35,173 nt of DNA from Bacteroidia bacterium (GTDB taxonomy: Bacteria > Bacteroidota > Bacteroidia > Flavobacteriales > Flavobacteriaceae). The stretch lies in NCBI GenBank assembly GCA_030429455.1, contig JAUIFC010000019.1:1-35173 (forward strand), given 5' to 3'. Positions 1-8,258 of this stretch are shown piece by piece (positions within the stretch are counted from its first letter, which is position 1; the number at the start of each line of letters is the position of its first letter). The notes below the pieces were generated by a model, which was not told the DNA's origin, ran no database searches, and saw only the letters and a list, made by a program, of their open reading frames with translations. The translations under genes and the position numbers were made by a program.

Positions 1-1
1 G

Positions 2-445
2 AGATACCGATGGGGAAAATTAAATGATGCTGAACCAAGCAGATTTATTGAAGAAATAGATGAAAACCTTCTAGAATACAATATTTCTAAAGATTCTTAC
101 CGTTATAAACCACAAATCGATGTTGATATTTTCGGCGAAGTGGACAAATCAAGGCTTAGGCAAACAAAACCGAAACAAGGTACTCCGCCACCGAGTCATA
201 AACCTACTGAACAGCAACTAAGGAAGTTAAGAAAAATAAAGCCATCGCTTGGAAATTCAAAAATGGCAGAACCCATTAAAATAGAGCCTGGTCAAATTAT
301 TAAGCATGGACGTTTTGGAAAAGGAAAAGTACTTCACATAACAGGGAATGGACAAGACAAAAAAGCCGAAATACTGTTTGATGAAGCTGGAATAAAGAAT
401 TTATTACTCAAATTTGCTAAGCTAGAAGTCATGAAAGAGCAGTAA
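2..445 (+). CDS. uvrD: UvrD/PcrA-type DNA helicase, C-terminal end (partial)
   Basis: The frame is open from the first bases of the window, so the gene is cut at its 5' end; 147 residues remain. It begins with RYRWGKLNDAEPSRFIEEI, the characteristic end of the motor region of superfamily 1A helicases (UvrD, PcrA, Rep). A basic, Pro/Gln-rich linker follows. The last 50 or so residues contain GQIIKHGRFGKGKV, typical of the PcrA/UvrD C-terminal Tudor-like domain that contacts RNA polymerase. The family unwinds DNA in a 3'-5' direction in nucleotide-excision and mismatch repair. The helicase motifs lie outside the window. A GTG at 140 could look like a start but is internal, because the frame upstream already encodes conserved helicase sequence. 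Confidence 0.88.
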   Translation, partial: RYRWGKLNDAEPSRFIEEIDENLLEYNISKDSYRYKPQIDVDIFGEVDKSRLRQTKPKQGTPPPSHKPTEQQLRKLRKIKPSLGNSKMAEPIKIEPGQIIKHGRFGKGKVLHITGNGQDKKAEILFDEAGIKNLLLKFAKLEVMKEQ

Positions 446-532
446 ACTCTTTTAACATAATTTTTTTTATTAAGGATTATTTCATTTCTTTGTAAATAAA
501 TTGAAAACCTAAATACTACTTAAACAATCATA

Positions 533-1768
533 ATGAAAAAACTTATACTTTTTTTTCTGATAGGTATTATAGTAACCACCAATCAGGCTATTGCGCAAGA
601 AAATCCAGCCTCAGGAAATTCATATGAGGGATATAGCAAATGGAATTTAGAACTAGGCGCAGGTCTTTCAGGATCTGCTAGAGCACATGATTTAGACTCA
701 CAAACTGGCTTATTTTCAAATACATCGAATCCTTTTTCAGGATTATCTTTTAGAGCTGGTGTAAGATATAACTTTAATGAAGCTTTTGGTCTAAGATTTA
801 GAGGGTTTTATAGTACAATTAATGCAGACACTGACCGCTCTAATTTTGATTACAGTTCTTCTTATATACAAACCAATTTAGAAGCTGTATTGAATATTGG
901 TAATCTTGGCGCTTTTGGTAATAGAGACAAAAAATTCAACTTTCAAACCTATTTCGGATTAGGCGCTGGTTTTTTGTCGCCAGAATTTAATGACGCTACG
1001 GACTACACTTACAATTTAACCTTTGGTATTACGCCAATGTTTAAACTAAATGATAATCTGTCACTGGTTTTTGATGCCAATTTGGTAGCTGTAACGGATA
1101 TGGACACGAATTGGAGTGGAAGAACGCGCATCGACCCAAATGTCTCGAGAGATTTTGATGGTATATTGACGAACTATACCTTAGGTTTAAATATTTCTTT
1201 AGGAAAAGCAAGCAAAAATATCGACTGGTTCTACAATAATGAAAATGAAGTCATTCGAAATAAAATTGCTGAACTGGAAAAAAGAGTTAAAAAATTAGAA
1301 GATGACAAATGTGAAGATGAAAATGAAAATGGCATTTGCGATAATATTGAAGAATACTTAGGAAAGAATTACATCACTAAAAACGAAGGAGACAAAATAA
1401 TAAATAATATTTATAACAGTTTCTACAACAAACTTTTAGAAGGCGAAAAACTCAATATATTCTTTGGATATGACCAAGCTGAACCAGAGAAAGGTTCTAT
1501 CGCAGACATTAATGCTCTTATCGATTTCATGAAAGAAAACTCTGACAAAAACATAATTTTGACAGGGTATGCAGACATGAAAGGCTCAGACAAGTACAAT
1601 GAGAAACTATCCTTGAAAAGAGCTGAATTCATCAAAACGCTACTGACACAAGCAGGAATAAATGAGTCTAGAGTTGATGTTGTTGCCGGAGGCAAAAACC
1701 AAACCTATAATACAGAAAGTACTTATGTCAGAATGCTAGCAAGAAGAGTTAGTGTGAAATTAAAATAA
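533..1768 (+). CDS. OmpA-family outer-membrane protein
   Basis: This 411-residue protein has a signal peptide (residues 1-21, ending AIAQ). Residues about 35-225 are rich in alternating aromatic/hydrophobic and Gly residues, as in an outer-membrane beta-barrel. A short coiled stretch (238-258) leads into an acidic Asp/Asn-rich linker, DDKCEDENENGICD (257-270), resembling a thrombospondin type-3 calcium-binding repeat. Residues 305-410 form an OmpA/MotB peptidoglycan-binding domain: TGYAD (344-348) and LSLKRAEF (359-366) carry the Asp and Arg that bind meso-diaminopimelate. The likely role is tethering the outer membrane to the cell wall. It appears to be a single transcription unit, with a strong terminator directly behind it. 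The particular OmpA paralogue cannot be named. Confidence 0.85.
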   Translation: MKKLILFFLIGIIVTTNQAIAQENPASGNSYEGYSKWNLELGAGLSGSARAHDLDSQTGLFSNTSNPFSGLSFRAGVRYNFNEAFGLRFRGFYSTINADTDRSNFDYSSSYIQTNLEAVLNIGNLGAFGNRDKKFNFQTYFGLGAGFLSPEFNDATDYTYNLTFGITPMFKLNDNLSLVFDANLVAVTDMDTNWSGRTRIDPNVSRDFDGILTNYTLGLNISLGKASKNIDWFYNNENEVIRNKIAELEKRVKKLEDDKCEDENENGICDNIEEYLGKNYITKNEGDKIINNIYNSFYNKLLEGEKLNIFFGYDQAEPEKGSIADINALIDFMKENSDKNIILTGYADMKGSDKYNEKLSLKRAEFIKTLLTQAGINESRVDVVAGGKNQTYNTESTYVRMLARRVSVKLK

Positions 1769-1793
1769 CACAGAACTATTTAAAACTTAAAAG

Positions 1794-1820
1794 GCGATTC
1801 GGACTTCGAATCGCTTTTTT
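1794..1820 (+). terminator. Rho-independent terminator of the OmpA-family gene
   Basis: A perfect 8-bp stem, GCGATTCG (1794-1801) with CGAATCGC (1807-1814), encloses a 5-nt loop and is followed by six T residues (1815-1820). It starts 25 nt after the stop codon of the OmpA-family gene. Confidence 0.88.
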
Positions 1821-2010
1821 ATTTTATTATATCTTTTACTAATCAATTTTCTTCTATTCTCCTTAGCCCGTAATAGTTTGATTAAACAAAGACCAAAGTA
1901 GGTCTCGTTGATTAATTTAAATACTCTATATTCCTAACATCAACAGGTGTTTTAGTTTTTAATATTTCTTATCAGATTAAAGGACATAAAGAAAGAATAC
2001 GCTAGAACAT

Positions 2011-3603
2011 TTATTCTTTATAAGCATTTTTTAAATCAAGCATGTTAATAGAGTTGGTCTTAAAATTCCTTAAGGACTTACTCTTAAATCTTATAATTTG
2101 ATCATACAATAGTGGAATTACCGCTGCCTTATCTATAATTAACGAATCTAGACGCTTATAGCTTAATGCTCTCTCTTTAGAGGAGTTACTACTTAAAGCT
2201 ATACGATACAAACTATCATATTCTGAATAATCAAAAAATGTATAGTTTGGTCCTTTTGGTGTTTTGTTTTTGGAATAAAAAAGACTCAAATAATTTTCTG
2301 CATCAGGATAATCTGCAATCCAGCTTGCTCTAAAAGCTTCCAACTCACCGACAGATCGTTTTTGACGTAATGTCGATGGCGGCATAACATCGATAATTAC
2401 ATTTATTCCAATCTTTTTCAAATCGCTTTGAATGAGCTCAATTAAATCGACATAAGACGGATTAGTCGAAATGACCAAACTTGGATTGTCATTCCCACTC
2501 TTCTCTAGATAGGCTTTTAAATGTTGTCTGGCCAAATCCAAATCATATCCAAAACCTTGAACGATCTGGCCATTCAACAAAGATGGTGGCACAAAACCTT
2601 GATTGGCAGGCATTCCAATTCCATTTCGGAGATATTTTAGCATTCTGGGTTTATCAATACCATAGTTGATCGCTTTTCTTAAATCCGGATCACTAATATC
2701 ATAATTTGTATTGTTTAAATTAAAACCTATATACTCCGTATTGAGCTGCAGGATTTTATCAATATTAACGGTTGATTGGTATTTCTTTTTCAGTTCGCCA
2801 TCAGAATTTAGAAGTTCGTCTTTGTAAGAAATGTCAAGGCCATTTAAAAAGTCCAAATTTCCTTGTACAAATTGCAAAAACTCACTTTGCTTATCCGGCA
2901 AAAATGTAATCGAAATTGCTTCAAAATAGGGCAATCGAACACCTGAGCTGTCTTTTTCAAAATAAGTATTGTTTTTTCTAAAAACCATCTTCTCTTTCGG
3001 TATCCATTTTTTAAAATAAAATGGCCCTGTTCCGATTGGATTTTCTCTAAAATCAATTTTTCCTGAACCAAGTTCTTTCGGCAACACAGAGCAATATTTC
3101 ATTGTTAACACCCCTAAAAAAGCAGGGAAATTCGACTTCAACTTAATTTGAACCGTTAATTCATTTAATGCTGTAATATGCTCAACAGAATTCATCGTCC
3201 AACTTCCTGGAGAGGCCAATTCTGGATCAATGAGACGGTTTAAACTAAAAACAACATCTTCAGCTTTTAATTTGCGATTTTTCAAAAACGAATAATCATG
3301 AAAATAAACCTCATCTTTTAGGACAAAAGTATAAACCAAACCATCATCACTTATCGTCCAGGATTCAGCCAATTCTGGCACGATTTCCATGTTATTATCC
3401 AATCCTACCAATGTGTTATAAAGCTGATTGACCGCCCAAATATTACGCTGGTCTTTGGCAAATGCAGGATCTAAAGAGGTGATATCAGAGTGTTCATTAT
3501 ATCTAAAAACGTTTAGATTATCTTTATTTTTATCCTCTATTCCACATGAAATAAAAAAAAATAGAACTAATAAATTCAGTTTTAGGATGTCGTGTCTTTT
3601 CAA
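2011..3603 (-). CDS. ABC transporter substrate-binding lipoprotein (peptide/SBP family 5)
   Basis: A solute-binding protein of the OppA/DppA type (SBP_bac_5). Recognisable segments are TSLDPAFAKDQRN near the N-terminus, LAESWTISDDGLVYTFVLK, and AEDVVFSLNRL, the usual family-5 order. A hydrophobic signal ends in the lipobox FISC, so it is a lipoprotein, presumably capturing peptides for an importer; no permease or ATPase gene is nearby. The start is uncertain: there is no ATG. A TTG at 3645 gives 544 residues, but a TTG at 3603 gives 530 residues beginning MKRHDILKLNLLVLFFFISC, a normal 20-residue lipoprotein signal, and is preferred. The longer start would also place the mtaB promoter inside this gene. 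The family also includes non-peptide binders. Confidence 0.83.
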   Translation of the reverse strand: MKRHDILKLNLLVLFFFISCGIEDKNKDNLNVFRYNEHSDITSLDPAFAKDQRNIWAVNQLYNTLVGLDNNMEIVPELAESWTISDDGLVYTFVLKDEVYFHDYSFLKNRKLKAEDVVFSLNRLIDPELASPGSWTMNSVEHITALNELTVQIKLKSNFPAFLGVLTMKYCSVLPKELGSGKIDFRENPIGTGPFYFKKWIPKEKMVFRKNNTYFEKDSSGVRLPYFEAISITFLPDKQSEFLQFVQGNLDFLNGLDISYKDELLNSDGELKKKYQSTVNIDKILQLNTEYIGFNLNNTNYDISDPDLRKAINYGIDKPRMLKYLRNGIGMPANQGFVPPSLLNGQIVQGFGYDLDLARQHLKAYLEKSGNDNPSLVISTNPSYVDLIELIQSDLKKIGINVIIDVMPPSTLRQKRSVGELEAFRASWIADYPDAENYLSLFYSKNKTPKGPNYTFFDYSEYDSLYRIALSSNSSKERALSYKRLDSLIIDKAAVIPLLYDQIIRFKSKSLRNFKTNSINMLDLKNAYKE

Positions 3604-3604
3604 T

Positions 3605-3633
3605 TTGAAAAATAGATTTTGTTGATATATTTG
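3605..3633 (+). promoter_or_regulatory. Bacteroidetes-type promoter for mtaB
   Basis: A -33 TTG (3605-3607) and a perfect -7 box TATATTTG (3626-3633) are separated by 18 bp, matching the Bacteroidetes consensus TTG-N17-23-TAnnTTTG. The predicted transcript would start near 3640 and have a leader of about 50 nt before the mtaB ATG. Confidence 0.6.
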
Positions 3634-3691
3634 CAAAAAATACAAAATTGATAAATGCTATTGAAATTTATCAATCAATTTTAAACTTAAT

Positions 3692-5029
3692 ATGTCTAAA
3701 CAAGTAGCATTTTACACTTTAGGTTGTAAACTTAATTTTTCTGAAACTTCGACCATTGCAAGAAAATTCGAAAATGAAGGGTTTGAACGCGTTGATTTTG
3801 AGGACAAAGCAGATATCTACGTGATTAACACCTGTAGTGTAACAGAAAATGCAGACAAAAGGTTTAAGACTATTGTAAGAAATGCACTGAAAGTTAATGA
3901 AGATGCATTTATTATTGGCATCGGCTGTTATGCACAGCTCAAACCAGAGGAATTGGCCTCTGTGGATGGCGTAGATTTGGTGCTTGGCGCTAAAGAAAAA
4001 TTCAATGTAACAGATTATATAAACAATCTTTCTAAAAATGATTTTGGCGAAGTACATTCTTGCGAAATTGAAGAAACAGATTTTTATGTAGGCTCTTATT
4101 CCATTGGAGACAGAACTAGAGCGTTTCTTAAAGTTCAAGATGGTTGTGACTACAAGTGCACGTATTGTACAATCCCTTTGGCAAGAGGAATTTCAAGATC
4201 CGATGCCCTTGTAAATGTACTGGAAAATGTGAGACAGATTTCTTCACAAAACATAAAAGAAATTGTTCTGACAGGTGTAAATATTGGCGATTACGGCAAA
4301 GGTGAGTTTGGAAATAAAAAACACCAACATACGTTTTTAGAGCTCATAAAAGCTCTTGATAAGGTTGAAGGCATAGAACGACTAAGAATTTCGTCGATAG
4401 AACCGAATTTATTAAAGGACGAGTCTATAAAATTTGTAGCCGAAAGCAAATGCTTTGTTCCTCATTTTCATATCCCGCTTCAAAGTGGATCCAATGACAT
4501 TTTGAAAAAAATGAAGCGTCGATACTTAAGAGAACTTTATGTCGACAGAGTAAATGCTATAAAAGCTCAAATGCCTGACGCTTGCATTGGAGTAGATATC
4601 ATAGTAGGTTTCCCTGGAGAAACAGACCAACATTTTTTAGAGACTTATAATTTTTTAAATAATCTTGACATCTCCTACCTTCATGTATTTACCTATTCTG
4701 AACGCGACAATACAGAAGCAACAACCATGGATGGAGTTGTCCCACAAGCAGTAAGAAAAAAAAGAAGCAAAATGCTGAGAGGTCTTTCTGTAAAAAAAAG
4801 AAGGGCCTTTTACGAAAGTCAATTGGGAAAAACCAAAACAGTGCTCTTTGAGCATGAAAACAAAAAAGGCTACATATTTGGATTTACTGAAAACTACGTC
4901 AAAGTAAAATTACCTTGGAATCCAGAATTGGCAAATCAATTAGTAGCTGTTCAACTTGAAAAAATTGACGAGGATGGACATTTACGAGGAAAAGTTTTAA
5001 ACCACAAAGTCGAAACTATTGAGCTATAA
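3692..5029 (+). CDS. mtaB: tRNA (t6A37)-C2 methylthiotransferase MtaB
   Basis: A 445-residue radical-SAM methylthiotransferase that converts t6A37 to ms2t6A37 in tRNAs reading ANN codons. The N-terminal UPF0004 domain supplies three cluster cysteines, C12 (TLGCKLN), C48 (INTCSVTE) and C79 (GIGCYAQ). The radical-SAM CxxxCxxC motif is C152/C156/C159 (DGCDYKCTYC). A C-terminal TRAM-like tRNA-binding segment covers about residues 375-440. LGCKLN rather than the MiaB (YGCQMN) or RimO (LGCPKN) variant points to MtaB. Its length is normal for the family. A consensus promoter lies upstream, and its last 6 bp overlap the convergent gene at 5024-5317. Confidence 0.93.
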   Translation: MSKQVAFYTLGCKLNFSETSTIARKFENEGFERVDFEDKADIYVINTCSVTENADKRFKTIVRNALKVNEDAFIIGIGCYAQLKPEELASVDGVDLVLGAKEKFNVTDYINNLSKNDFGEVHSCEIEETDFYVGSYSIGDRTRAFLKVQDGCDYKCTYCTIPLARGISRSDALVNVLENVRQISSQNIKEIVLTGVNIGDYGKGEFGNKKHQHTFLELIKALDKVEGIERLRISSIEPNLLKDESIKFVAESKCFVPHFHIPLQSGSNDILKKMKRRYLRELYVDRVNAIKAQMPDACIGVDIIVGFPGETDQHFLETYNFLNNLDISYLHVFTYSERDNTEATTMDGVVPQAVRKKRSKMLRGLSVKKRRAFYESQLGKTKTVLFEHENKKGYIFGFTENYVKVKLPWNPELANQLVAVQLEKIDEDGHLRGKVLNHKVETIEL

Positions 5030-5317
5030 AGAAATTCCTACAGGCAATAGATGTTTGTACTTTTCTCTATGCTTTTTAAACACTTTTGCAATGACAGGAG
5101 ATGTTGGAAACACGCTAAGGCTTTCATTAGACAGATGATCAAATAATGCCAAAATGAAATTTTCTTGAAATTTTTCTTTTTCTAAACTATTGTCCATAGA
5201 AAAACCGGTAAGAAATATTTTCTTCGGTTGCTCGGAGTATTCAATTTTAATCAGCTTGCCTTCTATTCTAGTTTCAAACTGTCTTAGTAACTCATTTTTT
5301 TTGATTTCAAATTCCAT
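5024..5317 (-). CDS. Small GNAT-like protein, function unknown
   Basis: A 97-residue cytoplasmic protein with no signal or membrane segment. Its layout resembles the small YidJ/COG2388 N-acetyltransferase-like family: an N-terminal beta hairpin (FETRIEGKLIKIEY), a central helix, and a C-terminal segment VFPTSPVIAKVFKKHREKY that parallels the family's Pro-rich strand followed by a helix. The usual acetyl-CoA loop (Gly-Lys-Gly) is not visible; LEKEKFQEN stands in its place, so catalysis is doubtful. The gene converges on mtaB and overlaps its last 6 bp. The similarity is judged by eye only. Confidence 0.6.
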   Translation of the reverse strand: MEFEIKKNELLRQFETRIEGKLIKIEYSEQPKKIFLTGFSMDNSLEKEKFQENFILALFDHLSNESLSVFPTSPVIAKVFKKHREKYKHLLPVGISL

Positions 5318-5402
5318 TTTTTATTATTCTTTAAACATTTCTTTTACAAAAATCTAATTAACTTCGATTCTAGAAGTTTTAAACACATAAGCATCATATT
5401 TT

Positions 5403-6068
5403 ATGCCAAATACTGAAAAAATTCAAGTCTATATGATGCCTGGAATGGCTGCAAATCCTTCAATCTTCGAATATATAGAATTAAATGAAAACCAATTTGA
5501 AACGCATTGGATGCATTGGATCATTCCTTTAGAAAAAGAAAGCTTAACCGAATATGCAAAAAGAATAAGCGCACAAATTAAACATAAAAACCCAGTGCTC
5601 ATAGGTGTATCTTTTGGAGGTGTTTTGGTTCAAGAGCTATCAAAACTTATAGAAGTAAAAAAACTAATCATAATCTCCAGCGTCAAGCAAACATCTGAAA
5701 TCCCTAAACATATGCAAATCGCCAAAGACACTGGGATTTACAAATACATTCCATTTGGGTTGCTAAATTATATGGATCAAATTGAAAAACTTCCTGTTGG
5801 AGATTTAATTAGAAAAAGAATCAAACTTTATAAACAATTTTTGTCTGTAAATGACAAAGATTACTTAGATTGGGCGGTTAAACAGATGGTATGTTGGGAA
5901 CAACAAGAACCATTAAAAAATTTAATTCACATCCATGGTGATGAAGATAGAGTTTTTCCTATCAAATATATAGGTAATTGTATTACTGTATCTGGAGGAA
6001 CGCACATTATGATAATTAACAGGTTTAGGTGGTTTAATGAAAATTTGCCTAAATTGATTTTAAAATAA
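5403..6068 (+). CDS. Alpha/beta hydrolase
   Basis: A 221-residue alpha/beta-hydrolase-fold protein without a signal peptide. The nucleophile elbow is GVSFGG with Ser70. The acid is Asp180 or Asp182 in HIHGDEDRVFP, and the catalytic His is His201 in GGTHIMI. An MPGMAANPSIF loop near the N-terminus would form the oxyanion-hole region. The substrate cannot be told from sequence. The stop codon lies 6 nt before the lytic transglycosylase start, so the two genes are probably cotranscribed. A 6-bp inverted repeat (AACTTC/GAAGTT, 5360-5378) lies just upstream; its meaning is unknown. Confidence 0.85.
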   Translation: MPNTEKIQVYMMPGMAANPSIFEYIELNENQFETHWMHWIIPLEKESLTEYAKRISAQIKHKNPVLIGVSFGGVLVQELSKLIEVKKLIIISSVKQTSEIPKHMQIAKDTGIYKYIPFGLLNYMDQIEKLPVGDLIRKRIKLYKQFLSVNDKDYLDWAVKQMVCWEQQEPLKNLIHIHGDEDRVFPIKYIGNCITVSGGTHIMIINRFRWFNENLPKLILK

Positions 6069-6074
6069 AATAGG

Positions 6075-7004
6075 ATGATTAAATCAAAATTAATTTACAA
6101 TGCACTTTTTTTTATTGGTGTAGTATTCGTACTAGGCTTAGGCTATTCGTTTGTCATTCAAGATGAAGCTGTTTTATCCGACAAAATGGATAACACTAAC
6201 GAAAAAGTATATTCCATAAAATCTCTTGAGGTTCCAGAACAATTGAGTTTTGCTGGTGAAGACATGCCGTTAAATGATCCTGACATTTATGAAAGAATGG
6301 ACAGAGAACTGCTTGTAAATACCTATTGGCAATCCAATGGAATTTTATTAATAAAACGCTCAAAAAAATATTTCCCCATCATTGAGCCTATTTTGAAAGA
6401 AAATAATGTGCCTGACGATTTTAAATATTTGGCTGTAGCCGAAAGTGGTTTACAACAAGTTACATCGCCAGCAGGAGCGAAAGGATTCTGGCAAATCATG
6501 AAAACAACCGGCAAAGAATATGGCTTAGAAATCAATTCGAATGTCGATGAAAGGTATCATATCGAAAAAGCTACCAGAGTAGCTTGTGAATACCTGAAGA
6601 AAGCTAAAGAAAAATTCGGGAACTGGACACTTGCTGCAGCCTCATACAACGCTGGAATGAGTGGGATAACGAAGCAAATAAATAGACAAAAAGAATCCGA
6701 ATACTACAACCTGCTTTTGAATGATGAAACAGAACGTTATGTGTTCAGAATAGTTGCTATCAAAGAAATTTTAAGTCATCCAGAGAAGTATGCTTTCAAC
6801 GTAAATGATGACCATTTATACAAAAACATACCCACAAAAACCATTAATGTCGATTCGGCCATTACAGATATACCTTCTTTCGCTAAATCCTTTGGGTTAA
6901 ACTACAAACAATTTAAAATTTACAATCCTTGGTTAAGAGACAATTATTTGACCAATAAATCGGGCAAACTTTATGAAATAAAACTGCCTGAAGCTATAAA
7001 TTAG
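6075..7004 (+). CDS. Lytic murein transglycosylase (SLT domain, MltD-like)
   Basis: A 309-residue envelope protein that should cleave peptidoglycan glycan strands with formation of 1,6-anhydromuramic ends. Residues 1-28 form a signal or anchor segment. The SLT domain covers about 105-225: the catalytic Glu is Glu123 in AVAESGLQ, followed by SPAGAKGFWQIM and later AAASYNAG, all family signatures. The C-terminal 55 residues (TINVDSAITDIPSFAKSFG and onward) look like one degenerate LysM module. MltD of enterobacteria is longer and carries two LysM modules, so no gene symbol is assigned. It follows the hydrolase gene after 6 nt. Confidence 0.88.
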   Translation: MIKSKLIYNALFFIGVVFVLGLGYSFVIQDEAVLSDKMDNTNEKVYSIKSLEVPEQLSFAGEDMPLNDPDIYERMDRELLVNTYWQSNGILLIKRSKKYFPIIEPILKENNVPDDFKYLAVAESGLQQVTSPAGAKGFWQIMKTTGKEYGLEINSNVDERYHIEKATRVACEYLKKAKEKFGNWTLAAASYNAGMSGITKQINRQKESEYYNLLLNDETERYVFRIVAIKEILSHPEKYAFNVNDDHLYKNIPTKTINVDSAITDIPSFAKSFGLNYKQFKIYNPWLRDNYLTNKSGKLYEIKLPEAIN

Positions 7005-7051
7005 AAGATTAGTTTTTTTCAAAGTCTTGAAGATTAAGGCAATAAGCCTCA

Positions 7052-7114
7052 TTATTCGGTAGAGTCATCGTAAAATTCGATAAACAAAAACGGAACACTA
7101 AGGCTTATTATCAT
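7052..7114 (-). CDS. Possible 20-residue ORF downstream of bcp
   Basis: A very short frame, MIISLSVPFLFIEFYDDSTE, begins 5 nt after the bcp stop codon, a spacing compatible with reinitiation. It has a hydrophobic start and an acidic end. It is too short to support from sequence alone and may be chance or the remnant of a lost gene in this 115-nt gap. Confidence 0.15.
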   Translation of the reverse strand: MIISLSVPFLFIEFYDDSTE

Positions 7115-7119
7115 GTAGA

Positions 7120-7569
7120 TTAAAGAATCTGCTCGGCGTGAGCTTTAGTTTTTACTTTAGTAATCACATCAGATAGAATGCTGTTTTCATCTATTACAAA
7201 AGTTGTTCTATGAATCCCATCGTATTCTTTTCCCATAAACTTTTTTGGACCCCAAACGCCAAAGGCGTTAATCACGGCTTTGTCCTCATCTGCTAGAAGT
7301 GGAAAAGGTAATTCGTATTTAGTTTTAAAATTCTGTTGGCGTTTAGCAGAATCTGCACTAACACCAAGTATTTCGAATCCTTCTTTTTGAAATGTAGACC
7401 AATGGTCTCTCAAGTTACAAGCTTCTGCCGTACAACCTGGAGTGCTGGCTTTTGGATAAAAGAACACAACAAGTTTCTTACCTTTATAATCTTCTAATTG
7501 GTGTAGATTTCCGTCTTGGTCTTTAGCTGAAAAATTTGGAGCATTATCTCCTGCCTTTAATGTTGTCAT
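7120..7569 (-). CDS. bcp: Thioredoxin-dependent thiol peroxidase (BCP/PrxQ)
   Basis: A 149-residue cytosolic peroxiredoxin that reduces hydrogen peroxide and organic hydroperoxides with thioredoxin as reductant. The motif YPKASTPGCTAEACNLRD contains the peroxidatic Cys46 and, five residues later, the resolving Cys51 typical of atypical two-cysteine BCP enzymes. Its length matches E. coli BCP. It is divergent from nth across a 29-bp gap, so both genes must share a compact regulatory region. Confidence 0.95.
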   Translation of the reverse strand: MTTLKAGDNAPNFSAKDQDGNLHQLEDYKGKKLVVFFYPKASTPGCTAEACNLRDHWSTFQKEGFEILGVSADSAKRQQNFKTKYELPFPLLADEDKAVINAFGVWGPKKFMGKEYDGIHRTTFVIDENSILSDVITKVKTKAHAEQIL

Positions 7570-7573
7570 AATG

Positions 7574-7581
7574 TATTTTTG
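7574..7581 (+). promoter_or_regulatory. -7 element for nth
   Basis: TATTTTTG matches the Bacteroidetes -7 consensus TAnnTTTG and lies 17 nt upstream of the nth ATG. No properly spaced -33 TTG is visible; that position falls within the start of bcp. Confidence 0.4.
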
Positions 7582-7598
7582 TTATAAAATTAAAGATA

Positions 7599-8255
7599 AT
7601 GCTCAAATCAGATAAAGTAACCTTCGTTATAAATACGTTAAATGAACTCTATCCTGAAATACCGATTCCTCTTGACCATAAAGATCCATATACGCTACTC
7701 ATCGCAGTGTTGCTATCGGCTCAAAGCACTGACGTTAGGGTAAATAAAACGACTCCTTTTCTTTTTGAAAAAGCTGATAACCCTTATGATATGGTAAAAC
7801 TTAGTGTGGAGGAAATCAGAGAGATTATCAAACCTGTTGGACTTTCTCCTATGAAGAGTAAAGGCATCCACGGATTATCTCAAATTTTAATAGAAAAGCA
7901 CAATGGACAAGTCCCACAAAGTTTTGAAGCCTTAGAGGAATTACCTGCCGTTGGTCACAAAACGGCTAGTGTGGTCATGTCTCAGGCCTTTGGCATTCCT
8001 GCTTTTCCAGTAGATACACATATTCATAGATTAATGTACCGTTGGGGATTGACAAACGGCAAAAATGTTGTGCAAACCGAAAAAGATGCCAAACGCCTTT
8101 TTCCTAAAGAATTATGGAACGATTTACACCTTCAAATCATATGGTATGGACGAGAATATTCGCCAGCGCGTGGCTGGGATTTAGAGAAGGACATTATCAC
8201 GAAAACTATTGGACGACGATCGACTATAAATGAGTACTACAAAAAGAAAAAATGA
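7599..8255 (+). CDS. nth: Endonuclease III (DNA glycosylase/AP lyase) lacking the Fe-S cluster ligands
   Basis: A 218-residue base-excision-repair enzyme that removes oxidised pyrimidines and cleaves the abasic site. The helix-hairpin-helix LPAVGHKTA contains the catalytic Lys121, and FPVDTHIHRL carries the catalytic Asp139; LLSAQSTDVRVN (38-49) is a family signature. The C-terminal region, where E. coli Nth has four cysteines holding a [4Fe-4S] cluster, reads WYGREYSPARGWDLEKDI and has no cysteine at all. The protein is still full length, so this is replacement rather than truncation. MutY is excluded by the catalytic Lys. Confidence 0.93.
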   Translation: MLKSDKVTFVINTLNELYPEIPIPLDHKDPYTLLIAVLLSAQSTDVRVNKTTPFLFEKADNPYDMVKLSVEEIREIIKPVGLSPMKSKGIHGLSQILIEKHNGQVPQSFEALEELPAVGHKTASVVMSQAFGIPAFPVDTHIHRLMYRWGLTNGKNVVQTEKDAKRLFPKELWNDLHLQIIWYGREYSPARGWDLEKDIITKTIGRRSTINEYYKKKK

Positions 8256-8258
8256 GGT

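Noticed and set aside
1821-2010. Gap between the OmpA terminator and the binding-protein gene
   Set aside because: I looked for a small gene, tRNA or hairpin and found nothing convincing.
3719-4138. 139-codon frame on the minus strand
   Set aside because: Antisense to mtaB, whose cluster cysteines fix the true reading frame; composition (Phe/Ile/Cys-rich) is that of a shadow.
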